A stretch of DNA of 36,202 bases from an uncultured Lachnospiraceae bacterium (lineage in GTDB: Bacteria > Bacillota > Clostridia > Lachnospirales > Lachnospiraceae). Shown here piece by piece: positions 14,037 to 22,528 of this stretch. Where the stretch lies: contig CANTEG010000022.1 of assembly GCA_947652735.1 (NCBI GenBank), positions 1-36,202 of the forward strand, read 5' to 3'. The stretch's first letter is position 1, and each line of letters begins with the position of its first letter. The notes under the pieces were generated by a model. It was not told the origin of the DNA and did not search any database. It worked only from the letters and a program-made list of their open reading frames with translations. The translations under genes were made by a program, and so were the position numbers.

Positions 14037-16106
14037 GTGATTAAGGTAGCACTAGCAGGTAACCCAAACTGCGGAAAAACGACATTATTTAATGCACTGA
14101 CCGGCTCTAAACAGCATGTGGGAAACTGGCCCGGAGTTACGGTAGATAAAAAAGAAGGTACATGCAAGAAAAATAAGGATATCAAAATTTTGGATCTTCC
14201 GGGTACATATTCACTCTCTCCGTATTCTGCGGAGGAGATAGTAGCAATGGAAACTATTACGGGGAAGAATGGTGAGAAGCCTGATGTTGTTATAGATATT
14301 GTAGATGCGGCATCCATCGAGAGAAATTTATATCTTACCCTTCAGATTATGGAGACAAATGTGCCGATGATTGTGGTCCTTAACATGATGGATGAGGTCG
14401 CAGAGGCAGGCACGGAGATTAATGTGCCTGAGCTTGAAAAGGAATTGGGACTTACTATAATTCCTATGGTGGCAAGGACCGGGAAGGGTGTTGATGTGTT
14501 GCTTAATGCAGTGGAACAGCTTGCCGAGTCAAAGCGTACCCCGAAGCAGCTTCCGGTATTTGAGGAAATCAAAAAGCTTGAGGCGGGGGCACAGAGTGAG
14601 GAAGACAAGGAAGAAGCCGAGATTCAGGTGGCGGATATCAGATACAAGACAATAGATGGTATCGTAGCAAAGACTGTAAAGAAGAAAAAGGCGGCAAAGA
14701 CAGAGGAAACAAAATCAGATAAGATTGATAAGGTACTGACAAACCGTATTTTGGGAATTCCAATCTTTTTGGTTATTATGTATGTCATGTTTGCCTGTAC
14801 ATTCAGTGAAAACTTTTTGTGGCTTGGAATCAACAGCCCGGGAAAATGGCTTGAGGGTCTTGTAGGAACCGTGTGGTCATGGATAACAGACGGCATCGCA
14901 GGAGCAATTGAAGGGGCATCCCCGTGGTTGCAGGCACTGATTGTTGATGGTATACTGGAAGGTATCGGAGCGGTGCTTGGATTTATGCCGCTTGTACTTG
15001 TGCTTTATCTCTTGATGTCAGTGTTAGAGGACAGCGGATATATGGCAAGAGTTGCCTTTATCATGGATAGGATTTTCAGGAAGTTCGGACTTTCGGGACG
15101 TTCCTTTATTCCGCTCCTTATGGGCTACGGATGCGGTGTTCCTGCTATTATGGCAACGAGAACGCTTGAAAAGGAAAAAGACAGAAAAATAACGGCAACA
15201 ATAACAACATTTATGCCTTGCGGTGCAAAACTTCCTATTTTTGCGATGTTTGCATCCACCATTTTTGCCAATGACAACCAGATACTTGTAACTTATTCCC
15301 TGTATATTCTTGCGTTGGTGGCAGCAATCGTAGTCAGTCTGTTACTGAATAAATTTGTTTACAAGTCTGAGGCATCCAACTTTATCATGGAGCTTCCCCA
15401 GTACAGGGTTCCGACGATAAAAAGCGTACTGATACATGGCTGGGAAAAGGTGAAAGGCTTTGGAAAGAAGGCAGGAACGATTATACTTCTCTCAACGGTG
15501 CTGATATGGTTCCTCTCCAACTTTAATATTGATTCCTTCAATGGTGAAAACAAAAAGGTGAATGAGGATAACTCTGTTATGTGCGAAAATATGGAAGACA
15601 GCTTCCTTGCGTCAGCAGGAAGAATTGTGGCACCTGTATTTAAACCGCTGGGTTTTGGTGAGTGGAGACCTGCGGTAGGAGTTGTAACTGGTTGGATTGC
15701 AAAGGAAAATGTAGTTGTTACGTTTGCACAGTTATATGAGGAAGATGTAACAGACGAATATCTGGAAGAATTTTTTGCGGGCATGTCACCTGAGGAGCTT
15801 GAGGAATTTGGTTTTGAAAATGGTGAGTATGACAGTGAAGCGGCAGCAGACATATATGCGGAGGGTGTTCTTTTTGAGGGCGGCGATGGAAATGTCCTGC
15901 CTACCATGAGAAAGGATATACCGACAAAGGCAGCCGCCTATGCATATATGGTATTTAACCTTTTGTGTATGCCTTGCTTTGCGGCAGTCGGAGCGCTCAA
16001 GAGAGAGCTTAAGACGTGGAAAGCAACAGGAGGAGCCGTTCTCGTACAGATGGTTACCGCATATATCGTTGCACTGATTGTAAAACTTGTAGGAGGATTG
16101 ATTTAA
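14037..16106 (+). CDS. feoB: Ferrous iron transport GTPase FeoB
   Basis: A 689-residue membrane protein that imports Fe(II). The N-terminal G domain has G1 GNPNCGKT (residues 8-15), G3 DLPG (53-56) and G4 NMMD (116-119), followed by a helical GDI-like domain with a Lys/Glu-rich stretch (about 175-235). The transmembrane part carries two gate regions, including MGYGCGVPAIMATRTLEKEKDRK and the later GWIAKENVV. An acidic insert (about 565-620) precedes the last membrane segments. Start is GTG, six bases after AAGGAGG at 14024-14030. Length is typical for the short FeoB group. It sits between feoA and the Cys-rich small gene in one operon. Confidence 0.97.
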   Translation: MIKVALAGNPNCGKTTLFNALTGSKQHVGNWPGVTVDKKEGTCKKNKDIKILDLPGTYSLSPYSAEEIVAMETITGKNGEKPDVVIDIVDAASIERNLYLTLQIMETNVPMIVVLNMMDEVAEAGTEINVPELEKELGLTIIPMVARTGKGVDVLLNAVEQLAESKRTPKQLPVFEEIKKLEAGAQSEEDKEEAEIQVADIRYKTIDGIVAKTVKKKKAAKTEETKSDKIDKVLTNRILGIPIFLVIMYVMFACTFSENFLWLGINSPGKWLEGLVGTVWSWITDGIAGAIEGASPWLQALIVDGILEGIGAVLGFMPLVLVLYLLMSVLEDSGYMARVAFIMDRIFRKFGLSGRSFIPLLMGYGCGVPAIMATRTLEKEKDRKITATITTFMPCGAKLPIFAMFASTIFANDNQILVTYSLYILALVAAIVVSLLLNKFVYKSEASNFIMELPQYRVPTIKSVLIHGWEKVKGFGKKAGTIILLSTVLIWFLSNFNIDSFNGENKKVNEDNSVMCENMEDSFLASAGRIVAPVFKPLGFGEWRPAVGVVTGWIAKENVVVTFAQLYEEDVTDEYLEEFFAGMSPEELEEFGFENGEYDSEAAADIYAEGVLFEGGDGNVLPTMRKDIPTKAAAYAYMVFNLLCMPCFAAVGALKRELKTWKATGGAVLVQMVTAYIVALIVKLVGGLI

Positions 16107-16265
16107 TTGATAGATGCTGTACTTATTATATTATTGGTTGTAATTATATATTCCAGTGTGAGAAGCATTGTAAAAGGCAAGGCAAAGGGCAGCGGAGGCT
16201 GTGGCTGCGGTTGCAGTTCATGTGCCATGTCAGGTCATTGTAAGAGCAGCACCAAACATTCATAA
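16107..16265 (+). CDS. FeoB-associated Cys-rich membrane protein (TTG start)
   Basis: A 52-residue protein beginning with TTG directly after the feoB stop codon; AGGAGG at 16091-16096, inside the feoB 3' end, is ten bases upstream. Residues 3-16 form one membrane segment (DAVLIILLVVIIYS), followed by a basic stretch (VRSIVKGKAKG) and a Cys-rich tail with five Cys: GCGCGCSSCAMSGHCK. This layout matches the small FeoB-associated Cys-rich membrane protein family found after feoB in Firmicutes. A role in handling Fe(II) at the cytoplasmic mouth of FeoB is inferred, not shown. It is easily missed because of its length and start codon. Confidence 0.88.
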   Translation: MIDAVLIILLVVIIYSSVRSIVKGKAKGSGGCGCGCSSCAMSGHCKSSTKHS

Positions 16266-16325
16266 ATATGCCATAAACATATTATTTTCAACTACACATA
16301 TTGATGCTTGCAATTAGTATCAGGG

Positions 16326-16357
16326 AGGCACTTCTGAAAAATACAGAGGTGCCTTTT
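16326..16357 (+). terminator. Intrinsic terminator of the feo operon
   Basis: AGGCACTTCTG (16326-16336) pairs with CAGAGGTGCCT (16344-16354), 11 pairs with one G-U, then TTTTCATTT. A smaller stem TGATGCT/AGTATCA lies just upstream. Confidence 0.9.
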
Positions 16358-16382
16358 CATTTGCCATCTGTTTTAACCAGCC

Positions 16383-16411
16383 TTGATATTTTTTATAAAA
16401 AGCGGTATACT
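16383..16411 (+). promoter_or_regulatory. Promoter of the lipoprotein-glmU-pth-mfd operon
   Basis: TTGATA (16383-16388), 17 bp, TATACT (16406-16411), 52 bp before the lipoprotein ATG and just after the feo terminator. No other convincing promoter is seen before mfd, so it probably serves all four genes. Confidence 0.75.
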
Positions 16412-16462
16412 AAGCAGGCAAATAATGGTAACTGTTCTTAGAAGGAATAGGTATGGTGAGTA

Positions 16463-17485
16463 ATGAAAAGAGTACTTCTTGTTTTCATATTGTTAATATC
16501 CATGTCGGCGCTTTGCGGCTGCGGAGAGGAAGAAATTCCTGAATTCAATCAGGATAAGCTAATCGAGATTACCTCAAAGCCTGTAGGCATGACAGAGGAT
16601 TATATGAGCTATGTACTGCACATATGTATATACAATGATTGCAGTGTGGAAATATATGCAGACAGCTTTGAAAAACTGTATGATGAATTGGAGACGGAGA
16701 CACGGCAGTTTTCCGTCAGCAGTGAGGAACTTGAGGAGCTGAAAACGCTTATTTTAAAGGAGCAGGCATACAGTATGCGTGAAAGCGTGGGAAACCGCGA
16801 CCTGACAAAGGGAACAGCGAAAACCTTTACGGTTTATGGTTCATTCGGAACACACAAATCAGGGGGGTTAAGCCCATCAAACATAAGCTTCCTTACGGTG
16901 TATGATTTTGTATATCAGCTTGCACGGGAGGAAAGTATAGAATATTGCCGGGCACTTGACAAAAAGCTGTCGGACGGATATAACAATAGGTACAATTTGG
17001 GACCGAGAATTCATACTGCCAGCGATGACATTATTGTCACAACTGATATGATAGAGGTATTTCAGGTCGTTTCATACAATGATATTTCGGATGCAACGGA
17101 CACAGATGCTGACAGGGAAGATATTACCGAAGAAAGTATTGGCGAAGCTGTTTATGGAGATATTGCAGAAAATCCAGGGACAGGTGTTGATGACAATACA
17201 GAAAATGAACGGTTTACGGTTGCTATCATTTTAAATGATACAGGTGCTGAGACATTGGCTGAGGCAACAAAGGGTATCAATTATACCCCTGAAAATTATG
17301 CTCTGTACAATAAGGATGCATTTTGTGCAATGATAACGGTAAATGCACCTGTAAAAGATGGCGTTTTATATTTGAATGTAGAATATGATGCTGCGGCAGC
17401 GGAACATTTAAAAAATGAGCTTGATGAGTATCTGCAAAAATGGAGAAACTGCAAGGCAGAGGATGAAAATAAAGTTTTCGATTAA
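16463..17485 (+). CDS. Predicted lipoprotein of unknown function
   Basis: A 340-residue protein with a lipoprotein signal: basic MKR, a hydrophobic stretch and lipobox LCGC with acylated Cys20. The mature protein is acidic and has no family that I recognise. Visible features are a mixed alpha/beta region (about 30-200), an acidic, Asp/Glu/Thr-rich linker (about 205-240) and a C-terminal region resembling a second alpha/beta unit (RFTVAIILNDTGAETLAEATKGINY onward). AGAAGGAAT precedes the ATG. It is followed after only 12-24 bp by the glmU-like gene, so a housekeeping cell-envelope role is possible, but nothing in the sequence fixes it. Confidence 0.8.
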   Translation: MKRVLLVFILLISMSALCGCGEEEIPEFNQDKLIEITSKPVGMTEDYMSYVLHICIYNDCSVEIYADSFEKLYDELETETRQFSVSSEELEELKTLILKEQAYSMRESVGNRDLTKGTAKTFTVYGSFGTHKSGGLSPSNISFLTVYDFVYQLAREESIEYCRALDKKLSDGYNNRYNLGPRIHTASDDIIVTTDMIEVFQVVSYNDISDATDTDADREDITEESIGEAVYGDIAENPGTGVDDNTENERFTVAIILNDTGAETLAEATKGINYTPENYALYNKDAFCAMITVNAPVKDGVLYLNVEYDAAAAEHLKNELDEYLQKWRNCKAEDENKVFD

Positions 17486-17509
17486 ACAATAAGAAAGATG
17501 AGGATGGTT

Positions 17510-18250
17510 ATGGGTAAAATAAAGGCTGTTATATTGGCGGCAGGAAAAGGAACAAGAATGAATTCGGATTTGCCTAAGGTGATACATAAATGTGATGGGC
17601 AGCCAATGGTACATTATGTTATAAAGGCGGCACAGGATGCAGGTGCACAGGACGTATGTGTTATTGTAGGTTACAAAGCAAAGGATGTTAAAAATGCTAT
17701 ATACGATATTGTTGATTACGCAGAACAGACGGAGCAGCTTGGAACGGGACATGCCGTAAAATGTGCAAGGGATTTTATAGGTACAGACGGTGACACGATT
17801 GTCTTGTGTGGTGATACTCCACTTATAACAGGAAAAACCTTAGAGAAATTAATTGATGAGCACAAAAAAAGTGCAAACGGTGTCACGGTACTTTCTGCAA
17901 TTGTGGATGAGCCTTACGGATATGGAAGAATTATCAGGGGAACTGACGGTGATTTTTTAAAAATTGTGGAGCAAAAGGATGCAACCGATGAGGAGCAGGC
18001 TGTAAATGAAATAAATTCAGGAATTTATATCTATAATTCCGAGGCACTTTATGCGGCACTTGACATGCTTGACAATGACAATACCCAAGGGGAATATTAT
18101 CTGACGGATACGATTTCCATAATAAAGAAAACCGGACTTAAGGTTTCTGCCGTTTCTATTGCACCGGAAGCACTGGATGAGATAAGAGGCGTAAATACAG
18201 TGGAGCAGCTTAGCGAAGCAGAGCAAATAATGAGAAACAGGGGTGTCTGA
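17510..18250 (+). CDS. GlmU-like UTP:GlcNAc-1-phosphate uridyltransferase, N-terminal domain only
   Basis: A 246-residue nucleotidyltransferase matching the pyrophosphorylase half of GlmU, which makes UDP-GlcNAc for peptidoglycan. Present are KAVILAAGKGTRMNS, LPKVIHKCDGQPMVHYV, the uridine-binding region EQLGTGHAV, CGDTPLI with the Mg-binding Asp, and GYGRIIR. The left-handed helix acetyltransferase half (normally to about residue 450) is absent. This is not a frameshift in the window: the frame closes at 18250 and pth begins five bases later. GAGGA precedes the ATG at 17510; an ATG at 17498 has a poorer site. GlcN-1-P acetylation must come from another protein, or the enzyme salvages GlcNAc-1-P. 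Confidence 0.85.
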   Translation: MGKIKAVILAAGKGTRMNSDLPKVIHKCDGQPMVHYVIKAAQDAGAQDVCVIVGYKAKDVKNAIYDIVDYAEQTEQLGTGHAVKCARDFIGTDGDTIVLCGDTPLITGKTLEKLIDEHKKSANGVTVLSAIVDEPYGYGRIIRGTDGDFLKIVEQKDATDEEQAVNEINSGIYIYNSEALYAALDMLDNDNTQGEYYLTDTISIIKKTGLKVSAVSIAPEALDEIRGVNTVEQLSEAEQIMRNRGV

Positions 18251-18254
18251 TGTT

Positions 18255-18812
18255 ATGAAAATCATTATCGGACTGGGTAATCCTACCAAAGAGTACCAGG
18301 GGACGAGACATAATGTTGGCTTTTCGGTTATATATGCACTTAGCGACGAGTATGATATAAGGGTAGATATAAAAAAGCATAAGGCACTTATAGGAAAGGG
18401 TATCATTGGAGGAGAAAAGGTTATTCTTGCCATGCCTATGACTTACATGAATTTAAGCGGCGAGAGTGTACGTGAGCTTATGGATTATTATAAATGTGAC
18501 AGCAGTGATATTATTGTTATTTATGATGATATCAGTCTTGATGTGGGAAAACTGAGAATAAGGGCTAAGGGAAGTGCAGGCGGTCACAACGGAATAAAAA
18601 ATATTATTTCGTGTATCGGAACACAAGAGTTTGCCCGTATAAAGGTGGGCGTTGGAGAAAAGCCAAAGCATATGGATTTGGCAGATTATGTACTGGGACA
18701 TTTTTCTAAGGATGAGCAGCCAGTCATCAGGGAAAGCACAAAGAAGGCAGCGGATGCCGTTGCGGTCATACTTGCAGAGGATGTGGATGCTGCAATGAAT
18801 AAATTTAATTAG
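18255..18812 (+). CDS. pth: Peptidyl-tRNA hydrolase
   Basis: A 185-residue Pth enzyme that releases tRNA from stalled peptidyl-tRNA. The signature IIGLGNPTKEYQGTRHNVGF contains catalytic His19 and Asn9. MPMTYMNLSGESV carries the conserved Asn, and YDDISLDVGKLRIRAKGSAGGHNG carries the conserved Asp and His-Asn. Length is normal. The ATG at 18255 is chosen; AGGGG at 18239-18243 is its site, and a GTG at 18243 would overlap that site. It overlaps neither neighbour but is only 4 bp after the glmU-like gene and 15 bp before mfd; the pth-mfd pair is conserved in Firmicutes. Confidence 0.95.
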   Translation: MKIIIGLGNPTKEYQGTRHNVGFSVIYALSDEYDIRVDIKKHKALIGKGIIGGEKVILAMPMTYMNLSGESVRELMDYYKCDSSDIIVIYDDISLDVGKLRIRAKGSAGGHNGIKNIISCIGTQEFARIKVGVGEKPKHMDLADYVLGHFSKDEQPVIRESTKKAADAVAVILAEDVDAAMNKFN

Positions 18813-18827
18813 TTGGAGGTTCTTGAT

Positions 18828-21800
18828 ATGCAGGCAATGATTGCGGCATTTGAAGAAAATCCGGGATTTGTAAAGCTTCAGGATAGTATAGACAGGGACA
18901 AGTTTCCAATACATGTCTGGGGACTTGATTATAGCATAGCACCGCTTTTGATGGAGACTGTAAAGGGCGGAAGCAATATTAAACTGATTGTTGTTTCAGA
19001 TGAAAAAAAGGCGAGGGATGTTGTCAGGGATTATAAGTTTTACGACAGAAATGTATTTTATTATCCCGCAAAGGATTTGCTGTTTTATTATGCTGATATA
19101 CACAACAATACAACAGTCAAAAACCGTATAGAAATATTTAGGCGTCTTGCAATGGGTGAGCCTACAGTAGTCGTTACGACAATAGAGGGGCTTATGGATA
19201 AGCTGCCGCCTCTAGACGAGTTTATGGCAGAGAGTGAGACGGTAAGCACAGGGGATACCCTTGACCTGAAACTATTTTCCAAAAAGCTTACAACACTTGG
19301 ATATGAAAAGGTAACAATGGTTGAAACACCAGGGCAGTTTTCGGTACGTGGAGGTATTATAGATATATACCCACTTACCGAGGAGTGCCCTTATCGTGTT
19401 GAATTGTGGGGGGATGATGTTGACTCCATACGAAGCTTTGATGTGGAAAGCCAGCGTTCCATAGAGGAGGTAAGCTGTATTACCATATGTCCGTCAAGTG
19501 AGATGGTGCTTACAGGCGAAAGAATTGAACAAGGAATTAAAACCATAAATAAGGAATACAAGAAGCAGGCTGAGCAACTCAAAAAGGAGTTTCGGACGGA
19601 ACAGTATGCAAGGCTGAAACGTATGGTGGAAACTACCTTTGAGGAGCTTAAGGAGTTTAACTCCACTATGGGTTTGGACAGTATGGTGGAATATTTCTAT
19701 GACGAGACGGTTTCCTTTTTGGATTATTTTCCAAAGGATACTTTTGTGTATGTGCTTGAGCCTGATAAGGTGGAAAGGCAGGCAACCGTATACACGCAGG
19801 AATTTGCTGCATCCATGGAGGGAAGACTGTTGGGCGGATATGTTCTTCCGACCCAGGCAAATGTTATATATGACGGAAAGAGCGTATTGGCAAAAATGAC
19901 GTCAAGACGTCTTGTTTTGCTGTCCTCAATATATCTGAAGCAGCCAAGATGGAAGGAAAATCAGGTGGTTGGTTTTTCGTCTAAGGATATCTTAAGCTAT
20001 AACAACAGCTTTGAATCTCTTATGAAAGACATAGGTAAATGGAGAAAAAATGATTACAGGATTATTATAGTATCACCGTCAGCTACAAGGGCAAAAAGAA
20101 TTGCTGCTAACCTGAGGGATAACGATATCACCGCACATTATAGTGAAGCGGCAAATTCTCCTTTGAAAAAGGGAGAAATTGTTGTAGTGGTTGGGCGTAT
20201 GGAGTCGGGCTTTGAGCTTCCTGATAGTAAGCTGATTGTCATTAGTGAGGGCGATATATTTACCGTAAAAGAAGTTAAAAAGGGAAAGAGAAAGACAAAG
20301 TATGCAGGTGATAAAATAAACAGCTTTTCCGATTTATCTGTTGGAGATTATGTTGTACATGAAAATCATGGAGTCGGTATTTATAAGGGAATAGAAAAAG
20401 TCAAAACGGACGGAAGACTGAAGGATTATATAAGCGTTGAATATGCTAAGGGAAGCAAACTGTTTGTTCCTGTTGAGCAGTTTAATATGATAGGAAAGCT
20501 GTCGGGCAAGGACGGGGCAAAGCCGAAGCTGAACCGCCTTGGCGGGGCAGAATGGCATACGGTAAGGCAGAGAGTCAAGGGACATGTTGACGATATTGCA
20601 AGAGAGCTGCTGGATTTGTATGCGGCAAGAAAAACACTGAAAGGATTTTCTTATTCGCCTGATACTACGTGGCAGAAGGAATTTGAAGAGCTTTTTCCAT
20701 ATGAGGAGACCATTGACCAGCAGCATGCCATAGATGACACAAAGAGCGACATGGAAAGTGATGGAATCATGGACAGACTGATATGCGGTGATGTTGGCTT
20801 TGGCAAGACAGAGGTCGCAATCAGAGCAGCATTTAAGGCGGTGCAGGATAACAGACAGGTGGCATATCTGGTTCCGACAACAATACTTGCTGAACAGCAC
20901 TATGATACATTTACCGAACGTATGAAAGATTTTCCAATCAATATCAGGATGCTTTCAAGATTTTGTACTGCGGGAGAAATCAAGCAGGCTATCGCTGATT
21001 TAAAAAGCGGACAGGCAGATATTGTCATAGGAACCCATAGGCTGCTCTCTAAGGACGTGCAGTTTAAAAACCTGGGACTGCTCATTATAGATGAGGAGCA
21101 GCGGTTTGGTGTTAAGCATAAGGAAACCATCAAGCAGATGAAAAAAAATGTTGATGTGCTCACCCTTACAGCGACCCCAATACCGAGAACACTTCATATG
21201 AGCCTTGTGGGACTGCGTGACATAAGCCTTTTGGAGGAGGCACCTGTGGACAGAATGCCGATACAGACGTATATCATGGAGTATGACATAGAGTTTGTGA
21301 AAGAGGCCGTAAACAGGGAATTAAACAGGGGCGGACAGGTATACTATGTTTACAACAGGGTAAATACCATAGAGGATATAACGGCGGAGCTAAGATCTGT
21401 CCTGCCGGGAGCCAACGTTCAGTTTGCACATGGCAAAATGAATGAGCGGGAACTTGAGGAGGTCATGCGGAGCTTTATCCGAAAGGAAATAGACGTGCTT
21501 GTCTCCACAACGATTATAGAGACGGGACTTGATATTCCAAATGTAAATACGATTATTATTCACGATGCAGACAATTTTGGGTTGTCCCAGTTATATCAGT
21601 TGCGAGGCCGTGTGGGACGTTCAAATCGTAGTGCGTACGCGTTTTTGCTTTACAAGCGTGACAAGATGATTAAGGAAGTGGCAGAAAAAAGGCTTAAGGC
21701 AATCAGGGAGTACACGGAGCTTGGCTCGGGCTATAAAATTTCCATGAAGGACTTGGAGATAAGGGGTGCAGGCAATCTGCTTGGACAGGAGCAGTCGGGA

Positions 21801-22343
21801 AATATTGAGGCAGTCGGATATGACCTTTACTGTAAAATGCTAAATGATGCAATAAGAAGGCTGTCAGGTGAGGAGACCATCACGGAGTTTGATACAGCAA
21901 TAGAACTGCCCGTGGATGCATATATTCCTGACGCATATGTGAAAAATGAGTATGTCAAGCTTGATTTATACAGAAGAATATCACGTTGTGATGGCAGGGA
22001 AGATAACGATGCAATTATAGAGGAAGTAAAGGACCGGTTTGGTGAGCCTCCGAAAGAGCTGCTGCGTCTGCTTGATGTGGCATATCTTAAATCAATTGCA
22101 AGACGGGGATACATTACCGACATCAAATATTTAAATGGTGAGCTTCGGCTTTATATGCTGCCGACTGCACCTGTGAAAACAGAGCGTATCGACATGCTGC
22201 TGAAACGGTATAAGGGTGAGCTTCGGTTTGTGGCTGAAAAACAGTCAGGCTTTGCATTGAAAACGTCAAGTCTTATTCAGGATGAACTGATAGATGCTTC
22301 TGAACGTGCAATCAATGACATTATGCTGTTGATTGAACCATAA
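18828..22343 (+). CDS. mfd: Transcription-repair coupling factor Mfd
   Basis: An 1171-residue ATPase that removes stalled RNA polymerase and recruits UvrA. The UvrB-like N-terminal module spans about residues 1-340 (GQFSVRGGIIDIYP is recognisable). The polymerase-interacting CarD-like domain is around 495-560 (VGDYVVHENHGVGIYKG). The RecG-like translocase has Walker A GDVGFGKTE with Lys660, DEEQ at 755-758, TATPIPRTLHMS, and motif VI QLRGRVGRS. The TRCF C-terminal domain is at about 1010-1120. Length matches Bacillus Mfd. GGAGG at 18815-18819, eight bases before ATG 18828, sets the start. It is last in the operon; I see no clear terminator after it. Confidence 0.97.
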   Translation: MQAMIAAFEENPGFVKLQDSIDRDKFPIHVWGLDYSIAPLLMETVKGGSNIKLIVVSDEKKARDVVRDYKFYDRNVFYYPAKDLLFYYADIHNNTTVKNRIEIFRRLAMGEPTVVVTTIEGLMDKLPPLDEFMAESETVSTGDTLDLKLFSKKLTTLGYEKVTMVETPGQFSVRGGIIDIYPLTEECPYRVELWGDDVDSIRSFDVESQRSIEEVSCITICPSSEMVLTGERIEQGIKTINKEYKKQAEQLKKEFRTEQYARLKRMVETTFEELKEFNSTMGLDSMVEYFYDETVSFLDYFPKDTFVYVLEPDKVERQATVYTQEFAASMEGRLLGGYVLPTQANVIYDGKSVLAKMTSRRLVLLSSIYLKQPRWKENQVVGFSSKDILSYNNSFESLMKDIGKWRKNDYRIIIVSPSATRAKRIAANLRDNDITAHYSEAANSPLKKGEIVVVVGRMESGFELPDSKLIVISEGDIFTVKEVKKGKRKTKYAGDKINSFSDLSVGDYVVHENHGVGIYKGIEKVKTDGRLKDYISVEYAKGSKLFVPVEQFNMIGKLSGKDGAKPKLNRLGGAEWHTVRQRVKGHVDDIARELLDLYAARKTLKGFSYSPDTTWQKEFEELFPYEETIDQQHAIDDTKSDMESDGIMDRLICGDVGFGKTEVAIRAAFKAVQDNRQVAYLVPTTILAEQHYDTFTERMKDFPINIRMLSRFCTAGEIKQAIADLKSGQADIVIGTHRLLSKDVQFKNLGLLIIDEEQRFGVKHKETIKQMKKNVDVLTLTATPIPRTLHMSLVGLRDISLLEEAPVDRMPIQTYIMEYDIEFVKEAVNRELNRGGQVYYVYNRVNTIEDITAELRSVLPGANVQFAHGKMNERELEEVMRSFIRKEIDVLVSTTIIETGLDIPNVNTIIIHDADNFGLSQLYQLRGRVGRSNRSAYAFLLYKRDKMIKEVAEKRLKAIREYTELGSGYKISMKDLEIRGAGNLLGQEQSGNIEAVGYDLYCKMLNDAIRRLSGEETITEFDTAIELPVDAYIPDAYVKNEYVKLDLYRRISRCDGREDNDAIIEEVKDRFGEPPKELLRLLDVAYLKSIARRGYITDIKYLNGELRLYMLPTAPVKTERIDMLLKRYKGELRFVAEKQSGFALKTSSLIQDELIDASERAINDIMLLIEP

Positions 22344-22447
22344 ATTTAAAATGATAAACTGAAACATATGTAAAAGGTTTTTTGCTAAATCAACAATACG
22401 CTGAAGTTTATATAGAAAAATATATGTTGGAACTATATGGTAACATG

Positions 22448-22477
22448 GTGACACGGCTATATGTTTTGATGTATAAT
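22448..22477 (+). promoter_or_regulatory. Promoter of the PrsA-like lipoprotein gene
   Basis: GTGACA (22448-22453), 18 bp, TATAAT (22472-22477). The -10 is perfect; the -35 differs at its first base. The start site would be near 22484, with a leader of about 45 nt ending in AAGGAG. Confidence 0.7.
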
Positions 22478-22528
22478 GGGTTTCAATGTATGATTTTGTT
22501 GGGTTGTGTCAAGTTTTAAGGAGAAAAA

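Noticed and set aside
15359-15907. 182-codon open frame on the minus strand
   Set aside because: It lies wholly inside feoB, is Ser/Pro-rich, and has no ribosome site or family match; a shadow of the real gene.
17510-18255. Frameshift or assembly error that split a full-length glmU
   Set aside because: The frame closes cleanly and is followed at once by an intact pth gene; no hexapeptide repeats are found in any frame nearby.
20334-20900. 188-codon open frame on the minus strand
   Set aside because: Antisense to the conserved core of mfd, Cys/Leu/Ile-rich, no recognisable domain.
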